DNA of 30,713 nucleotides, taken from Rhodospirillaceae bacterium. GTDB lineage: Bacteria > Pseudomonadota > Alphaproteobacteria > UBA7985. The position numbers and the translations under genes are program-made. The notes beneath the pieces were generated by a model. It did not search any database and had not been told where the DNA came from. It saw only the letters and a list, made by a program, of their open reading frames with translations. Shown here one piece after another: positions 1-6,057 of the stretch; the first letter of the stretch is position 1, and each line of letters starts with the position of its first letter. Location: NCBI GenBank assembly GCA_002700865.1, contig PAFB01000090.1, forward strand, positions 1 through 30,713, in the 5' to 3' direction.

Positions 1-60
1 CGGCGCGCCCGTTTGGGGCAGCGCCGGTTGGTCCGGTCCATAGATCGGAGATTGAAGGGA

Positions 61-399
61 TTACAGGGCGGAAGCGTCGGTTTCGCCTGTCCGGATACGG
101 ATGGCTTGCTCGAGGTCCAAAACGAAGATTTTCCCATCGCCAATCGCGCCGGTGTTGGCAGCGCTCTGAATGGCTTCGACCACCGCTTCAGACTTATCGC
201 CCGGTACAGCAAGCTCGATCTTCACCTTTGGCAGGAAGTTCACGGTGTACTCGGCGCCGCGATAAATTTCCGTGTGCCCCTTTTGGCGGCCATAGCCCTT
301 CACTTCAGTAGCGGTCAGCCCTTCGATCCCCAATTCTGTCAGACGATCCCGGACTGGCTCCAGCTTCGATGGCTTAATTACAGCAACAACCCACTTCAT
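61..399 (-). CDS. glnK: P-II nitrogen regulatory protein, GlnK type
   Basis: P-II signal protein (112 residues, the usual family length). It senses 2-oxoglutarate and ATP/ADP and controls partners such as AmtB and nitrogen-regulation enzymes. The start at 399 gives the canonical N-terminus MKWVVAVIKP, preceded by an AGG-rich site; an upstream in-frame start at 471 only adds a non-conserved extension. Visible signatures are the T-loop YRGAEY with the uridylylation Tyr51, Gln39, the B-loop TGAIGDGK (83-90) and Arg101/Arg103. The C-terminus (FVLDLEQAIRIRTGET...AL) looks like GlnK/GlnZ rather than GlnB, so I expect amtB to follow beyond the left edge, which cannot be verified here. Residue 85 is Ala where Lys or Arg is usual. 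glnD, whose product would uridylylate Tyr51, lies at 21411-24107. The P-II assignment is certain; the GlnK versus GlnB choice is an inference from the C-terminal sequence. Confidence 0.95.
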   Translation of the reverse strand: MKWVVAVIKPSKLEPVRDRLTELGIEGLTATEVKGYGRQKGHTEIYRGAEYTVNFLPKVKIELAVPGDKSEAVVEAIQSAANTGAIGDGKIFVLDLEQAIRIRTGETDASAL

Positions 400-469
400 A
401 TCTCTACCTATTCTTTCAGTGTTCGGTTCTAGAGGTCGGTTCACCCGAGGGGTGGCCGACACGAGCGGC

Positions 470-530
470 AATGGGTAAGGCCAAGGCTCCCATGTTGGGG
501 AGGAGTTCAGGGCCTTTGGTCTTACCCGTT
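470..530. repeat. Long imperfect inverted repeat in the glnK leader
   Basis: The left arm 470-487 (AATGGGTAAGGCCAAGGC) pairs with the right arm 511-530 (GGCCTTTGGTCTTACCCGTT). There are two substitutions and a one-base bulge, and the loop is about 23 nt. Neither side is followed by a T-run, so it is not a typical intrinsic terminator. It lies 70-130 nt upstream of the glnK start and would be in the mRNA leader if transcription begins near 590. It could be an RNA stem-loop or a DNA binding site. Confidence 0.6.
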
Positions 531-601
531 ACCAATACGGACGGACTGCGTAGCCAGGGAGGAAGAATTGGCGTGCAGCTCCATGTCACAGTCATTTACA
601 T

Positions 602-618
602 ACCAAGATACGTGCCAA
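602..618 (-). promoter_or_regulatory. Candidate sigma-54 (-24/-12) promoter for glnK
   Basis: Read on the minus strand from 618 down, the sequence is TTGGCACG-TATC-TTGGT. The -24 element is a perfect match to the sigma-54 consensus and the GG-N10 spacing to the -12 element is right. The -12 element is TTGG instead of TTGC. glnK genes of alphaproteobacteria are commonly driven by sigma-54 with NtrC, so position and orientation fit. The predicted start near 590 would leave a leader of about 190 nt. I could not identify a clear NtrC site upstream. Confidence 0.4.
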
Positions 619-620
619 CA

Positions 621-648
621 TGCTGAGCCGATAAAAAATCACTATAAT
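621..648 (+). promoter_or_regulatory. Candidate sigma-70 promoter for the UbiH-family gene
   Basis: A perfect TATAAT hexamer lies at 643-648. A weak -35-like TGCTGA sits at 621-626, giving a 16-nt spacer. It would start transcription near 655 and give a leader of about 170 nt containing the 696-737 hairpin. The -35 is poor, so this is tentative. Confidence 0.35.
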
Positions 649-695
649 TCAATGACCTAGAGACAGACTGCGTTGAAGGAATAAGCGCTGAAACA

Positions 696-737
696 CCGAT
701 TTTGTGCCCGAAAAACAAGCACTGCACAAAAAATCGG
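696..737. repeat. Inverted repeat (hairpin) in the leader of the UbiH-family gene
   Basis: The left arm CCGATTTTGTGC (696-707) pairs with GCACAAAAAATCGG (724-737). This is 12 base pairs with a two-A bulge and a 16-nt loop. No T-run follows. It lies about 90 nt upstream of the chosen start at 824. Confidence 0.55.
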
Positions 738-823
738 CACGAAGCAGCAGCGATTGCGGGATGGTTCTGCGGCATCGGTGCTTATATATGAAACACTCGT
801 TCCCAGCCTTGGAAGGCCCGTAC

Positions 824-1993
824 ATGCGCCACCCTGATACCGTGCAAGAAATCGTCATTGTTGGCGCCGGTCTCGCGGGGCTGATTCAAGCCCGTTCGCT
901 GCAGCAGTGCGGCTTTGCGCCGGTGCTGGTTGACCCCCGACCTGAGGCCGCTTTGCGGCTGTCCAACGCTGACACCCGCTCGACCGCGCTGACACCACGG
1001 GCGGTTGAGCTGCTGGGTTTGCCGGAAGACTGGTTGCGCGCGCATGGGCAGCGGATTGAGGAAAAGGTGGTCGACGGTGGTCTCAGCCCGGCTTTGGACC
1101 CGGCTCAAGCCCTGCGACTGGAAAGCGGTGCCTGGGTGATATTTAACCGCGACCTGACCGGGTTTCTGCTCGATGACATGACCTTGGATGGTGCCTTTGG
1201 GAACGCGGTGACAGACAGCCGGATCGAAGACGGGAAGCGGGTTTTGGTGCTGGACAACCAGCAGACCCTCGCCGCCCGGTTGGTGATCGCGGCTGATGGC
1301 AAGGATTCTCTTCTCCGCCGCCGTGAGGACATCGCCAGCTTTCCGCGTGACTTTCGCCAAACCGCGCTCACGGGACGGATCGAGCATGCCCAGCCGCATC
1401 AGGGCCGCGCGTTTCAGCGGTTTTTGCCCGGCGGCACTGTGGCGCTGTTACCGCTGGCCGATGACCCCCGGGCCAGCAGCTTCATCTGGGTCGAACCCAC
1501 AGGCAAAGCGAGCGGTCTGTTTAGCCTGCCGCCCGCGGTTCTCGCTTCGCGACTGCATGCCCGGTTTGGCGACGCGCTGGGGGCTTTCACGGCTCCCGGG
1601 GATGCCCCGGCCTGGGGGCAATTTCCACTGCGCGCGCATCATTGCGAAACCATCGTTGGCGCGCGGTTGACTTTGATTGGCGAAGCGGCCCACAGCATGC
1701 ACCCTTTGGCGGGGCAGGGCTTGAATATGACGGTCAAGGACGCGGCCTCGCTGGCAGCGGTTCTGGCAGACCAGCGCCGGAACGGTCTCGATTTAGGGGA
1801 TGCACAGGGGTTGCAGACCTACCAGCGCGACCGGCGCGCTGAAACGGCGCGCTTTACCGCGCTGACGACGGGTTTGCATGACGTTCTGGATCGCGGCCCC
1901 GCTCCGTTAAGGGCTTTGGCCGCAGGGGGTTTGCAGCTGATCAACCGTCTGCCGCCGGTAAAATCTCTTCTGCGCCGGGAAGCCAACCGCTAG
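824..1993 (+). CDS. FAD-dependent UbiH/UbiF/VisC-family hydroxylase (ubiquinone biosynthesis)
   Basis: A flavoprotein monooxygenase of 389 residues, likely hydroxylating the ring of a ubiquinone precursor at the inner membrane. Seen in order: the dinucleotide-binding motif VGAGLAGL (GxGxxG, about 13-20), the family motif TRSTALTPRAVELL (about 51-64), the DG-type motif AADGKDSLLRR (about 157-167) and the FAD ribityl-binding motif GEAAHSMHP followed by AGQGLNM (about 285-300). Start 824 was chosen because it puts the Rossmann motif close to the N-terminus and has GGAAGG seven bases upstream; starts at 704 or 788 only add non-conserved residues. The family includes enzymes acting at different ring positions (UbiH, UbiF, UbiI, UbiL, UbiM), and I cannot assign the position from sequence. 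It is monocistronic here, since the next gene converges on it three bases away. Confidence 0.88.
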   Translation: MRHPDTVQEIVIVGAGLAGLIQARSLQQCGFAPVLVDPRPEAALRLSNADTRSTALTPRAVELLGLPEDWLRAHGQRIEEKVVDGGLSPALDPAQALRLESGAWVIFNRDLTGFLLDDMTLDGAFGNAVTDSRIEDGKRVLVLDNQQTLAARLVIAADGKDSLLRRREDIASFPRDFRQTALTGRIEHAQPHQGRAFQRFLPGGTVALLPLADDPRASSFIWVEPTGKASGLFSLPPAVLASRLHARFGDALGAFTAPGDAPAWGQFPLRAHHCETIVGARLTLIGEAAHSMHPLAGQGLNMTVKDAASLAAVLADQRRNGLDLGDAQGLQTYQRDRRAETARFTALTTGLHDVLDRGPAPLRALAAGGLQLINRLPPVKSLLRREANR

Positions 1994-1996
1994 CGA

Positions 1997-2224
1997 CTAG
2001 AGCCGCCGGGCTTCTTCCACCAGCAGGATCGGGATTCCGTCACGGATGGGAAAGGCCAGGCCTGCTTGTTCCGAAACCAACTCCTGTTGATCGCGATCGT
2101 AGTGCAGGGTGGACTTGGTCAAAGGACAAACCAGCAGCTCCAACATGCTCGGATCGGGCGCGGCTGTGGTCGTGGCAGCAGGGGCGTCGTTCGCGGGGGT
2201 GTCGTTCGCAAGGGTGTCGTTCAA
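1997..2224 (-). CDS. Trm112/UPF0434 family protein
   Basis: A small protein of 75 residues. Its C-terminal half (LLELLVCPLTKSTLHYDRDQQELVSEQAGLAFPIRDGIPILL, about residues 28-69, quoted here as LLELLVCPLTKS and FPIRDGIPILL) is the Trm112/UPF0434 fold; in other organisms Trm112 is a small activating subunit of methyltransferases, while the bacterial role is unclear. The start is a TTG at 2224 with GAGGA about nine bases upstream, 12 nt after the stop of the upstream gene, so the two are probably co-transcribed. An internal ATG at residue 27 would give a 49-residue core protein and cannot be excluded. The N-terminal 26 residues are low complexity and include three five-residue repeats (NDTLA, NDTPA, NDAPA) encoded by a 15-bp tandem repeat. 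Confidence 0.85.
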   Translation of the reverse strand: MNDTLANDTPANDAPAATTTAAPDPSMLELLVCPLTKSTLHYDRDQQELVSEQAGLAFPIRDGIPILLVEEARRL

Positions 2225-2228
2225 AGGG
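2184..2228. repeat. 15-bp tandem repeat, three units, at the Trm112 gene start
   Basis: Units are 2184-2198 (GCGTCGTTCGCGGGG), 2199-2213 (GTGTCGTTCGCAAGG) and 2214-2228 (GTGTCGTTCAAAGGG). They encode NDAPA, NDTPA and NDTLA. The unit nearest the 5' end of the gene contains the TTG start codon, where the other units have GCG. Confidence 0.85.
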
Positions 2229-2236
2229 GGGAGTCC

Positions 2237-2923
2237 TCAGTTGACAGCGGCGTTGGCGTCGATGCTGTCGCCCAAAGTCGCCATGGTCATGATCTGGGTC
2301 AGCGTCTTGGCGCGTTCTTCAACATTGGCCGCTTCGAGCAACGCTTGTTTTTCCAGCGGATCAAAAGGACAGGCCATACCGAGCGACGTCACCAGCTCAC
2401 AAAGATCCAGGCTTTGGATACCGTCCCAGTCGGTATTGAAGCCCTTGGCCTCGAAGTACCGCTTGGTCGCGTCGATCACCGACGCGCGCAACACATCCGC
2501 ATCACCCGCTCCGTCGCTCAATTCGGCCAGATCAGAGGCAAAAGCGCTAAAGTCGGGTACAACGCGGCGATAACCACCGGGCGCGAGGTCGAGTTCTTCC
2601 TGAATGGCAAAGCGAATGATGCCAGTCAGGGTGATGAGCATGGTGCCGTCGTCGTTCTCAGAAAAAGCCGTAATCCGCCCTGCGCACCCGAGTGCATGCA
2701 CGGGCGCTTCGCCCATGCTGACGGCCAGATCGGTGGCTTGAGTCATACCAATCAGCCGCTGCGGGGTCTGCAGCGCGTCGCTGATCATGGTCAGGTAGCG
2801 CGGCTCAAAGATATTCAGCGGCAAGTGACCAACAGGCAGCAGCAGGGCGCCGGTCAGGGGGAAAATTGGCAGATCGCCAGGCATCTGGTCCAGCGATGTT
2901 GGCATGAAAGCGCGTGCCGTCAT
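2237..2923 (-). CDS. Lon protease N-terminal (substrate-binding) domain protein
   Basis: A stand-alone protein of 228 residues with the LON N-terminal domain (PF02190 type) and no ATPase or protease domain. The diagnostic segment LPIFPLTGALLLPVGHLPLNIFEPRYLTMI is near the N-terminus (IFPLTGALLLP and LNIFEPRYL visible at about 20-48). It is followed by beta-rich sequence with GRITAFSENDDGTMLITLTG, then a helical C-terminal half. Start 2923 (ATG ACG GCA) has GGGAG 11-12 bases upstream; the GTG nine bases earlier is too close to that site. The function of stand-alone LonN proteins is not firmly established. It lies directly downstream of the thioredoxin/TPR gene, a common alphaproteobacterial pairing, and directly upstream of the Trm112-like gene, so all three may form one proteostasis-flavoured operon. 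Confidence 0.9.
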   Translation of the reverse strand: MTARAFMPTSLDQMPGDLPIFPLTGALLLPVGHLPLNIFEPRYLTMISDALQTPQRLIGMTQATDLAVSMGEAPVHALGCAGRITAFSENDDGTMLITLTGIIRFAIQEELDLAPGGYRRVVPDFSAFASDLAELSDGAGDADVLRASVIDATKRYFEAKGFNTDWDGIQSLDLCELVTSLGMACPFDPLEKQALLEAANVEERAKTLTQIMTMATLGDSIDANAAVN

Positions 2924-3029
2924 GGGGCGCACTGCTCCCTTGTTTAAAGGTGGATCGTATCACTAAGAATGAATATGAGCCGCGTGGGCCACAAGACAAT
3001 GCCCTGCGACCTCTGTTATTGTGCGGCGG

Positions 3030-3983
3030 TTAGCTGAACAGCAGGGCTGAGAGCTTTTTGCGGAAAGCGACGGTCATGGGCGACTCGTTGCCCAGCGCTT
3101 CAAACAGCTCAAGCATGGCCTTTCGGGCACCGTCGTCCCGCCAGGTCCGGTCTTTTCGCATGATCGTCAACAGGTGCTCGGCACCGGCTTCAGGCTGCCC
3201 GCGACCCAGCAGCGCCTGCGCGAGTTGGTAGCGGGCGTCGTGGTCGTCTTCGTTGGCGGCAACGGTGGCTTCGAGCTGCGCCGTGTCAGGCATCGATGCA
3301 GCACGCTCGGCCAGCGTCATCATGCCGGCGAGGCTGATGATTTCCGGTGCAGCCAGCAGGTCCTCGGGGATTTGCTCCATCATCGCCTGAACCTCGCTCA
3401 ACCGATTATCGGCGAGCATGGCGCGGGCGTAGCCGCTGTAGGCTTTCACGTTGCTGTGGTCTTCGCCCAGAACGGCGCGGTAAAGCTCGCGCGCCTGTTC
3501 GGTGGCGCCAGCGGCAAGCGCGGCGTCGGCCTGCTCGAGTATCGTGTCCAAATCTACGCTGCTGGCCGCTTCGGCGTCACCAGCGCCCGGCTGAGCACCA
3601 CTGAGGGCAACCATTTTATCGATGAACGCCTGAATCTGGCTTTCCGGCAACGCGCCCATGAAGCCATCAACCGGTTGTCCCTGATAGAAGGCGTAGACGG
3701 TTGGGATCGACTGGATACGCATTTGCTGGGCCAGCATCTGGTTTGTTTCTGTATCGATTTTGACCAGTTTGACGGCGCCTGCGGCAGCGGTGACAACCCG
3801 CTCGATCATGGGGCCGAGGGTCTTGCAGGGGCCACACCACTCCGCCCAGAAATCGACGATAACAGGCCGCTCCATCGATGCCTCGATCACGTCCTGAGCA
3901 AAGGTCGCTTCGGTGCCGTCGATGATGACATCTGCCGGCGCTGTCGGCTGGACCGGGGCCTGAAGTCCAATGATTTCGCTCAT
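3030..3983 (-). CDS. ybbN: Thioredoxin-TPR co-chaperone (YbbN/CnoX family)
   Basis: A cytoplasmic protein of 317 residues with an N-terminal thioredoxin domain (about 20-130) and a C-terminal tetratricopeptide-like region (about 145-317). It has the intact active site WCGPC (Cys50/Cys53) and the cis-proline at IPT (Pro94). In E. coli YbbN/CnoX, a chaperedoxin that protects substrates and hands them to GroEL and DnaK, the equivalent site is SQHC; here two cysteines suggest real thiol-disulfide activity. The start at 3983 has AAGGAA eight bases upstream. The gene is upstream of the LonN-domain gene on the same strand (107 nt gap to its start) and 72 nt downstream of the tRNA deacylase gene. Confidence 0.92.
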   Translation of the reverse strand: MSEIIGLQAPVQPTAPADVIIDGTEATFAQDVIEASMERPVIVDFWAEWCGPCKTLGPMIERVVTAAAGAVKLVKIDTETNQMLAQQMRIQSIPTVYAFYQGQPVDGFMGALPESQIQAFIDKMVALSGAQPGAGDAEAASSVDLDTILEQADAALAAGATEQARELYRAVLGEDHSNVKAYSGYARAMLADNRLSEVQAMMEQIPEDLLAAPEIISLAGMMTLAERAASMPDTAQLEATVAANEDDHDARYQLAQALLGRGQPEAGAEHLLTIMRKDRTWRDDGARKAMLELFEALGNESPMTVAFRKKLSALLFS

Positions 3984-4035
3984 GGTGCAGTTCCTTTTGG
4001 TCTGAACGGGTCGCTTGTAGCCCTACATTTGGGGA

Positions 4036-4052
4036 GTCCTGCGGTTCAGGAC
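4036..4052 (-). other. Short hairpin after the deacylase gene
   Basis: GTCCTG (4036-4041) and CAGGAC (4047-4052) form a perfect six-base stem with a five-base loop, four bases beyond the deacylase stop. No T-run follows, so it is either a weak processing or stability element or chance. Confidence 0.3.
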
Positions 4053-4055
4053 AAG

Positions 4056-4604
4056 TTAGAAATCGAGGATGTGCGGTGGGTGCTCCTGCGCGTTGAGGAA
4101 GCGGACAAGATTATCGCTGGTAATCGATGTCGTCAGGAAGTTGCGCAACGGGTGATAGTGCAAGTGCGCGCACGCCATCATGCGCTTTTGCAGTACGACC
4201 TGCACGGCCTTTTCGCTGTCGTTGACCACGGAGAACGGCGTAACCGAGCCGGGAATGACGCCCAGGTACTGCATCAGTCGGTCGGGTTTGGCAAAGGACA
4301 GCTTTTCACCCAGCGCCAACCCCAGCGCTTTGATGTCTAGGCGCTGGTCCTCCAGCATCACCACCAGCCACATCTGCCCCTTCTTGTTGCGCAGAAACAG
4401 CGACTTGCAATGGCCTTGTTCGTCCGGGTCCTCGCGCAAGCGCTGGGAATCCTCGACGGTCCACATGGGGTCGTGGTCGATGGTCGTGGTTTCAAAGCCC
4501 AGTTCATTAAGCCGGGCGAGCAACTGTTCCGGCGTCCAGGCGTCTGGCCGGTGCAGGGCTTCGATGTCGGCGCGGGTGGCGGGGTGGTCGCTTTGGTCGG
4601 TCAT
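4056..4604 (-). CDS. ProX-type prolyl-tRNA deacylase (YbaK/PrdX editing domain)
   Basis: A free-standing editing enzyme of 182 residues in the YbaK/ProX superfamily, of the type that hydrolyses mischarged Ala-tRNA(Pro) (PrdX/ProXp-ala). Recognisable elements are the conserved Lys in HCKSLFLRNKKGQMWLVVM, the substrate-pocket motif GVIPGSVTPF (the family GxxxP) and the terminal HLHYHPLRNFLTTSI segment. Start 4604 was chosen because it has GAGGAG about eight bases upstream; a longer frame from 4706 reads through non-conserved sequence. It is probably a trans-editing partner of a ProRS that lacks its own editing domain, but that synthetase is not in this window. Superfamily membership is clear; the precise substrate is inferred. 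Confidence 0.88.
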   Translation of the reverse strand: MTDQSDHPATRADIEALHRPDAWTPEQLLARLNELGFETTTIDHDPMWTVEDSQRLREDPDEQGHCKSLFLRNKKGQMWLVVMLEDQRLDIKALGLALGEKLSFAKPDRLMQYLGVIPGSVTPFSVVNDSEKAVQVVLQKRMMACAHLHYHPLRNFLTTSITSDNLVRFLNAQEHPPHILDF

Positions 4605-4754
4605 TATTGGGTCTCCTCTGCGCCCTTGCTCTAGCCGAAGGTCACAGAGAACAAAAGCCACCGATCCATTTTGCGCACATCGGCTCCGCACATTTGCATT
4701 TTGCACGGTGAACTTGGCATTCGAGGGGTTTGTGTTTTTTGGCGTCAGGTCGGG

Positions 4755-4793
4755 TCTATTGGCCGGGTCTGTTGGTTGGGACTATTGGTCGGG
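4755..4793. repeat. 13-bp imperfect tandem repeat across the PPIase stop codon
   Basis: Three consecutive units are TCTATTGGCCGGG (4755-4767), TCTGTTGGTTGGG (4768-4780) and ACTATTGGTCGGG (4781-4793). The PPIase stop codon (4782-4784) is in the third. A more degraded fourth copy may precede them at 4742-4754. Confidence 0.7.
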
Positions 4794-5765
4794 GTTGATT
4801 GGCTCGATGATGGTTTTGATCTCAGCCCCTTCACGCAGCTCCCGCAGTCGTTGCGACAGCCGCTGGGTTTCCAGCTGAGTCAGCAGCTCCCCGCGCACCT
4901 CGTCCAGCGTCGGTTTCATTTCCTTGCGCTCAAGCGCTTCGATAATGTGAAAGCCAAAAGGCGAGGTAACGGCTTCCTGAGTGAAGGCGTTCAAATCGAG
5001 TGCAAAGGCTGCTTCTTCAAAGGGTTCAACCATGCTTCCGCGCGGAAAGAACCCGAGATCACCGCCGTCCAGCGCGCTGGTTTCGTCGTCGGAATATTCC
5101 TCAGCCAGCGTGGCAAAGTCAGCGCCGTCGTTGAGCTCCAGAATCAAGTCCTGGGCCAGAACCAGCGCAGCCCTGACATCGTCTTTGTCATTGGATTCCG
5201 GGGTGATCAGGATGTGACGGGCGCGAACGCGCTCTTCGACCGGCAGCTGCATCGAATAGACGGTATAGGCGATTTCCAAGGCTTCCTCGGTATAGGCATC
5301 GGCCATCATTTCGCTGATATAGGCCTCTTGCAGCAGGCGGTCGGCTTGGAACTGCAGCGCGGCTTGGTATTCGATGGAATCGTGCATGCCAAAGGTGACC
5401 GCATCTTCGGCCAGTAACCGTTGCTCAACCACCAACTGCACCACCTGCGGCAGGATTTGCGGCAGTGGCAGCGAGGACAGCTCGCCGGGTAGCAGGGCGT
5501 GGGCGTACACCACTTGGGCGAAGTTGATCGGATTGCCATTGACCACGGCAACGACGGTGTCGGGCTCAAGCTCACTGAGATCGGGGAACGCGCCTTCTGT
5601 CCCGTTGGCGGCATCGGTGGCGGCGTTTTGGGCGGCGGCGGTTTGGGTTAGGGCGAGTGGGCCCGGAACCATCAAAGCCACAACCAGCAAAGCCGCAAAC
5701 AGCACGGCCCGGCCCGTCGATAGCAGGCCGGAAACGATCACGCGAAAAATGCGATTCGCAAACAT
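4782..5765 (-). CDS. Exported parvulin-type peptidylprolyl isomerase
   Basis: A protein of 327 residues with an N-terminal export signal (basic start MFANRIFR, hydrophobic stretch at about 20-37, possible cleavage after the AAAQ region near 45). A SurA-N-like helical region follows (about 70-175), then a parvulin PpiC domain (about 180-280). The domain shows RARHILI, the FATLAEEYSDD segment, the conserved GGDLGFFPRGSMVEPFEEAAF core and FGFHIIEALERKE. It likely assists folding of periplasmic or outer-membrane proteins as in the PrsA/SurA group. The start at 5765 has CAGGGAG just upstream; an in-frame start at 5807 is less likely. The gene diverges from the unrecognised gene at 6050. The last codons lie in a 13-bp tandem repeat. 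Confidence 0.9.
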   Translation of the reverse strand: MFANRIFRVIVSGLLSTGRAVLFAALLVVALMVPGPLALTQTAAAQNAATDAANGTEGAFPDLSELEPDTVVAVVNGNPINFAQVVYAHALLPGELSSLPLPQILPQVVQLVVEQRLLAEDAVTFGMHDSIEYQAALQFQADRLLQEAYISEMMADAYTEEALEIAYTVYSMQLPVEERVRARHILITPESNDKDDVRAALVLAQDLILELNDGADFATLAEEYSDDETSALDGGDLGFFPRGSMVEPFEEAAFALDLNAFTQEAVTSPFGFHIIEALERKEMKPTLDEVRGELLTQLETQRLSQRLRELREGAEIKTIIEPINPDQ

Positions 5766-5856
5766 AGCGACTCCCTGAGGTGCGCATTGGGTTGAATTGG
5801 GAAACACTCAGCAATCAATGGGCCGATAATACGGAAAAAAGTACGTTAAGCGATCT

Positions 5857-6057
5857 TTGAACCGTTATCGTTGGCGAAAGGGCGGTCTGCAGAGTGTGAC
5901 CTACACACAGCAAAGCAAATGCCCTATCAGTGCCTCTACCGTGCGCGACTTGCTTGAAAGGGCGCGCCCTTTCGAGATCGTATTCACCCCGGCAAGGGCA
6001 GGCACCGACGCCAGACCTTGCCTGTTTTGCCTGCAGGAGCCTGTTTTCGGTGAGTGA
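5857..6057 (+). CDS. Possible leader ORF overlapping the next gene start
   Basis: An open frame of 66 codons with a TTG start that ends at 6057, overlapping the GTG start (6050) of the following gene by eight bases. It reads through the perfect palindrome at 5956-5973 and the hairpin at 5991-6022. It contains three cysteines (CPIS and CLFC). I do not recognise the product and see no Shine-Dalgarno site for the TTG. It could be a leader peptide coupled to 6050, or simply chance in an otherwise non-coding leader. Confidence 0.15.
   Translation: MNRYRWRKGGLQSVTYTQQSKCPISASTVRDLLERARPFEIVFTPARAGTDARPCLFCLQEPVFGE
5953..5976. promoter_or_regulatory. Long near-perfect palindrome upstream of the unrecognised gene
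   Basis: Positions 5956-5973 (GAAAGGGCGCGCCCTTTC) are a perfect 18-bp palindrome. With one mismatched pair it extends to 24 bp (5953-5976). It lies 74 bp upstream of the GTG at 6050 and contains an AscI-type GGCGCGCC core. It is a candidate dimeric repressor or activator site, or an RNA stem if transcribed. Confidence 0.45.
5991..6034 (+). promoter_or_regulatory. Leader hairpin with a competing stem next to the ribosome site
   Basis: GGCAAGG (5991-5997) and CCTTGCC (6016-6022) form a perfect seven-base stem followed by TGTTTT, which resembles a weak terminator. GCAGGC in its loop (5998-6003) can instead pair with GCCTGC (6029-6034), immediately before the AGGAG at 6035-6039 that serves the GTG at 6050. 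The arrangement resembles an attenuator or translation switch; this is inference only. Confidence 0.35.

Larger units (their letters stand above)
400..823. other. Divergent intergenic region between glnK and the UbiH-family gene
   Basis: This 424-bp gap has no credible gene; the short open frames crossing it show no family resemblance. It holds a candidate sigma-54 promoter facing glnK (602-618), a candidate sigma-70 promoter facing the hydroxylase (621-648) and two long imperfect inverted repeats (470-530 and 696-737), listed separately. It is the largest non-coding gap in the window. Confidence 0.8.

Noticed and set aside
1..60. A minus-strand ATG at 39-41 that could start the gene after glnK (amtB expected).
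   Set aside because: Only 13 codons lie in the window, they are not hydrophobic, and there is no ribosome site. Nothing can be supported.
13..432. Open frame antisense to glnK.
   Set aside because: It mirrors a clear P-II gene and its translation has no family resemblance.
470..487. A sigma-54-like TGGCC...TTGCC on the minus strand in the left arm of the inverted repeat.
   Set aside because: The spacing between GG and GC is 11 instead of 10, and the -24 element is weaker than the one at 611-618.
3174..4340. A 388-codon plus-strand open frame.
   Set aside because: It is antisense to the YbbN and ProX-type genes, both of which have clear catalytic motifs. Long antisense frames are expected at this G+C content.
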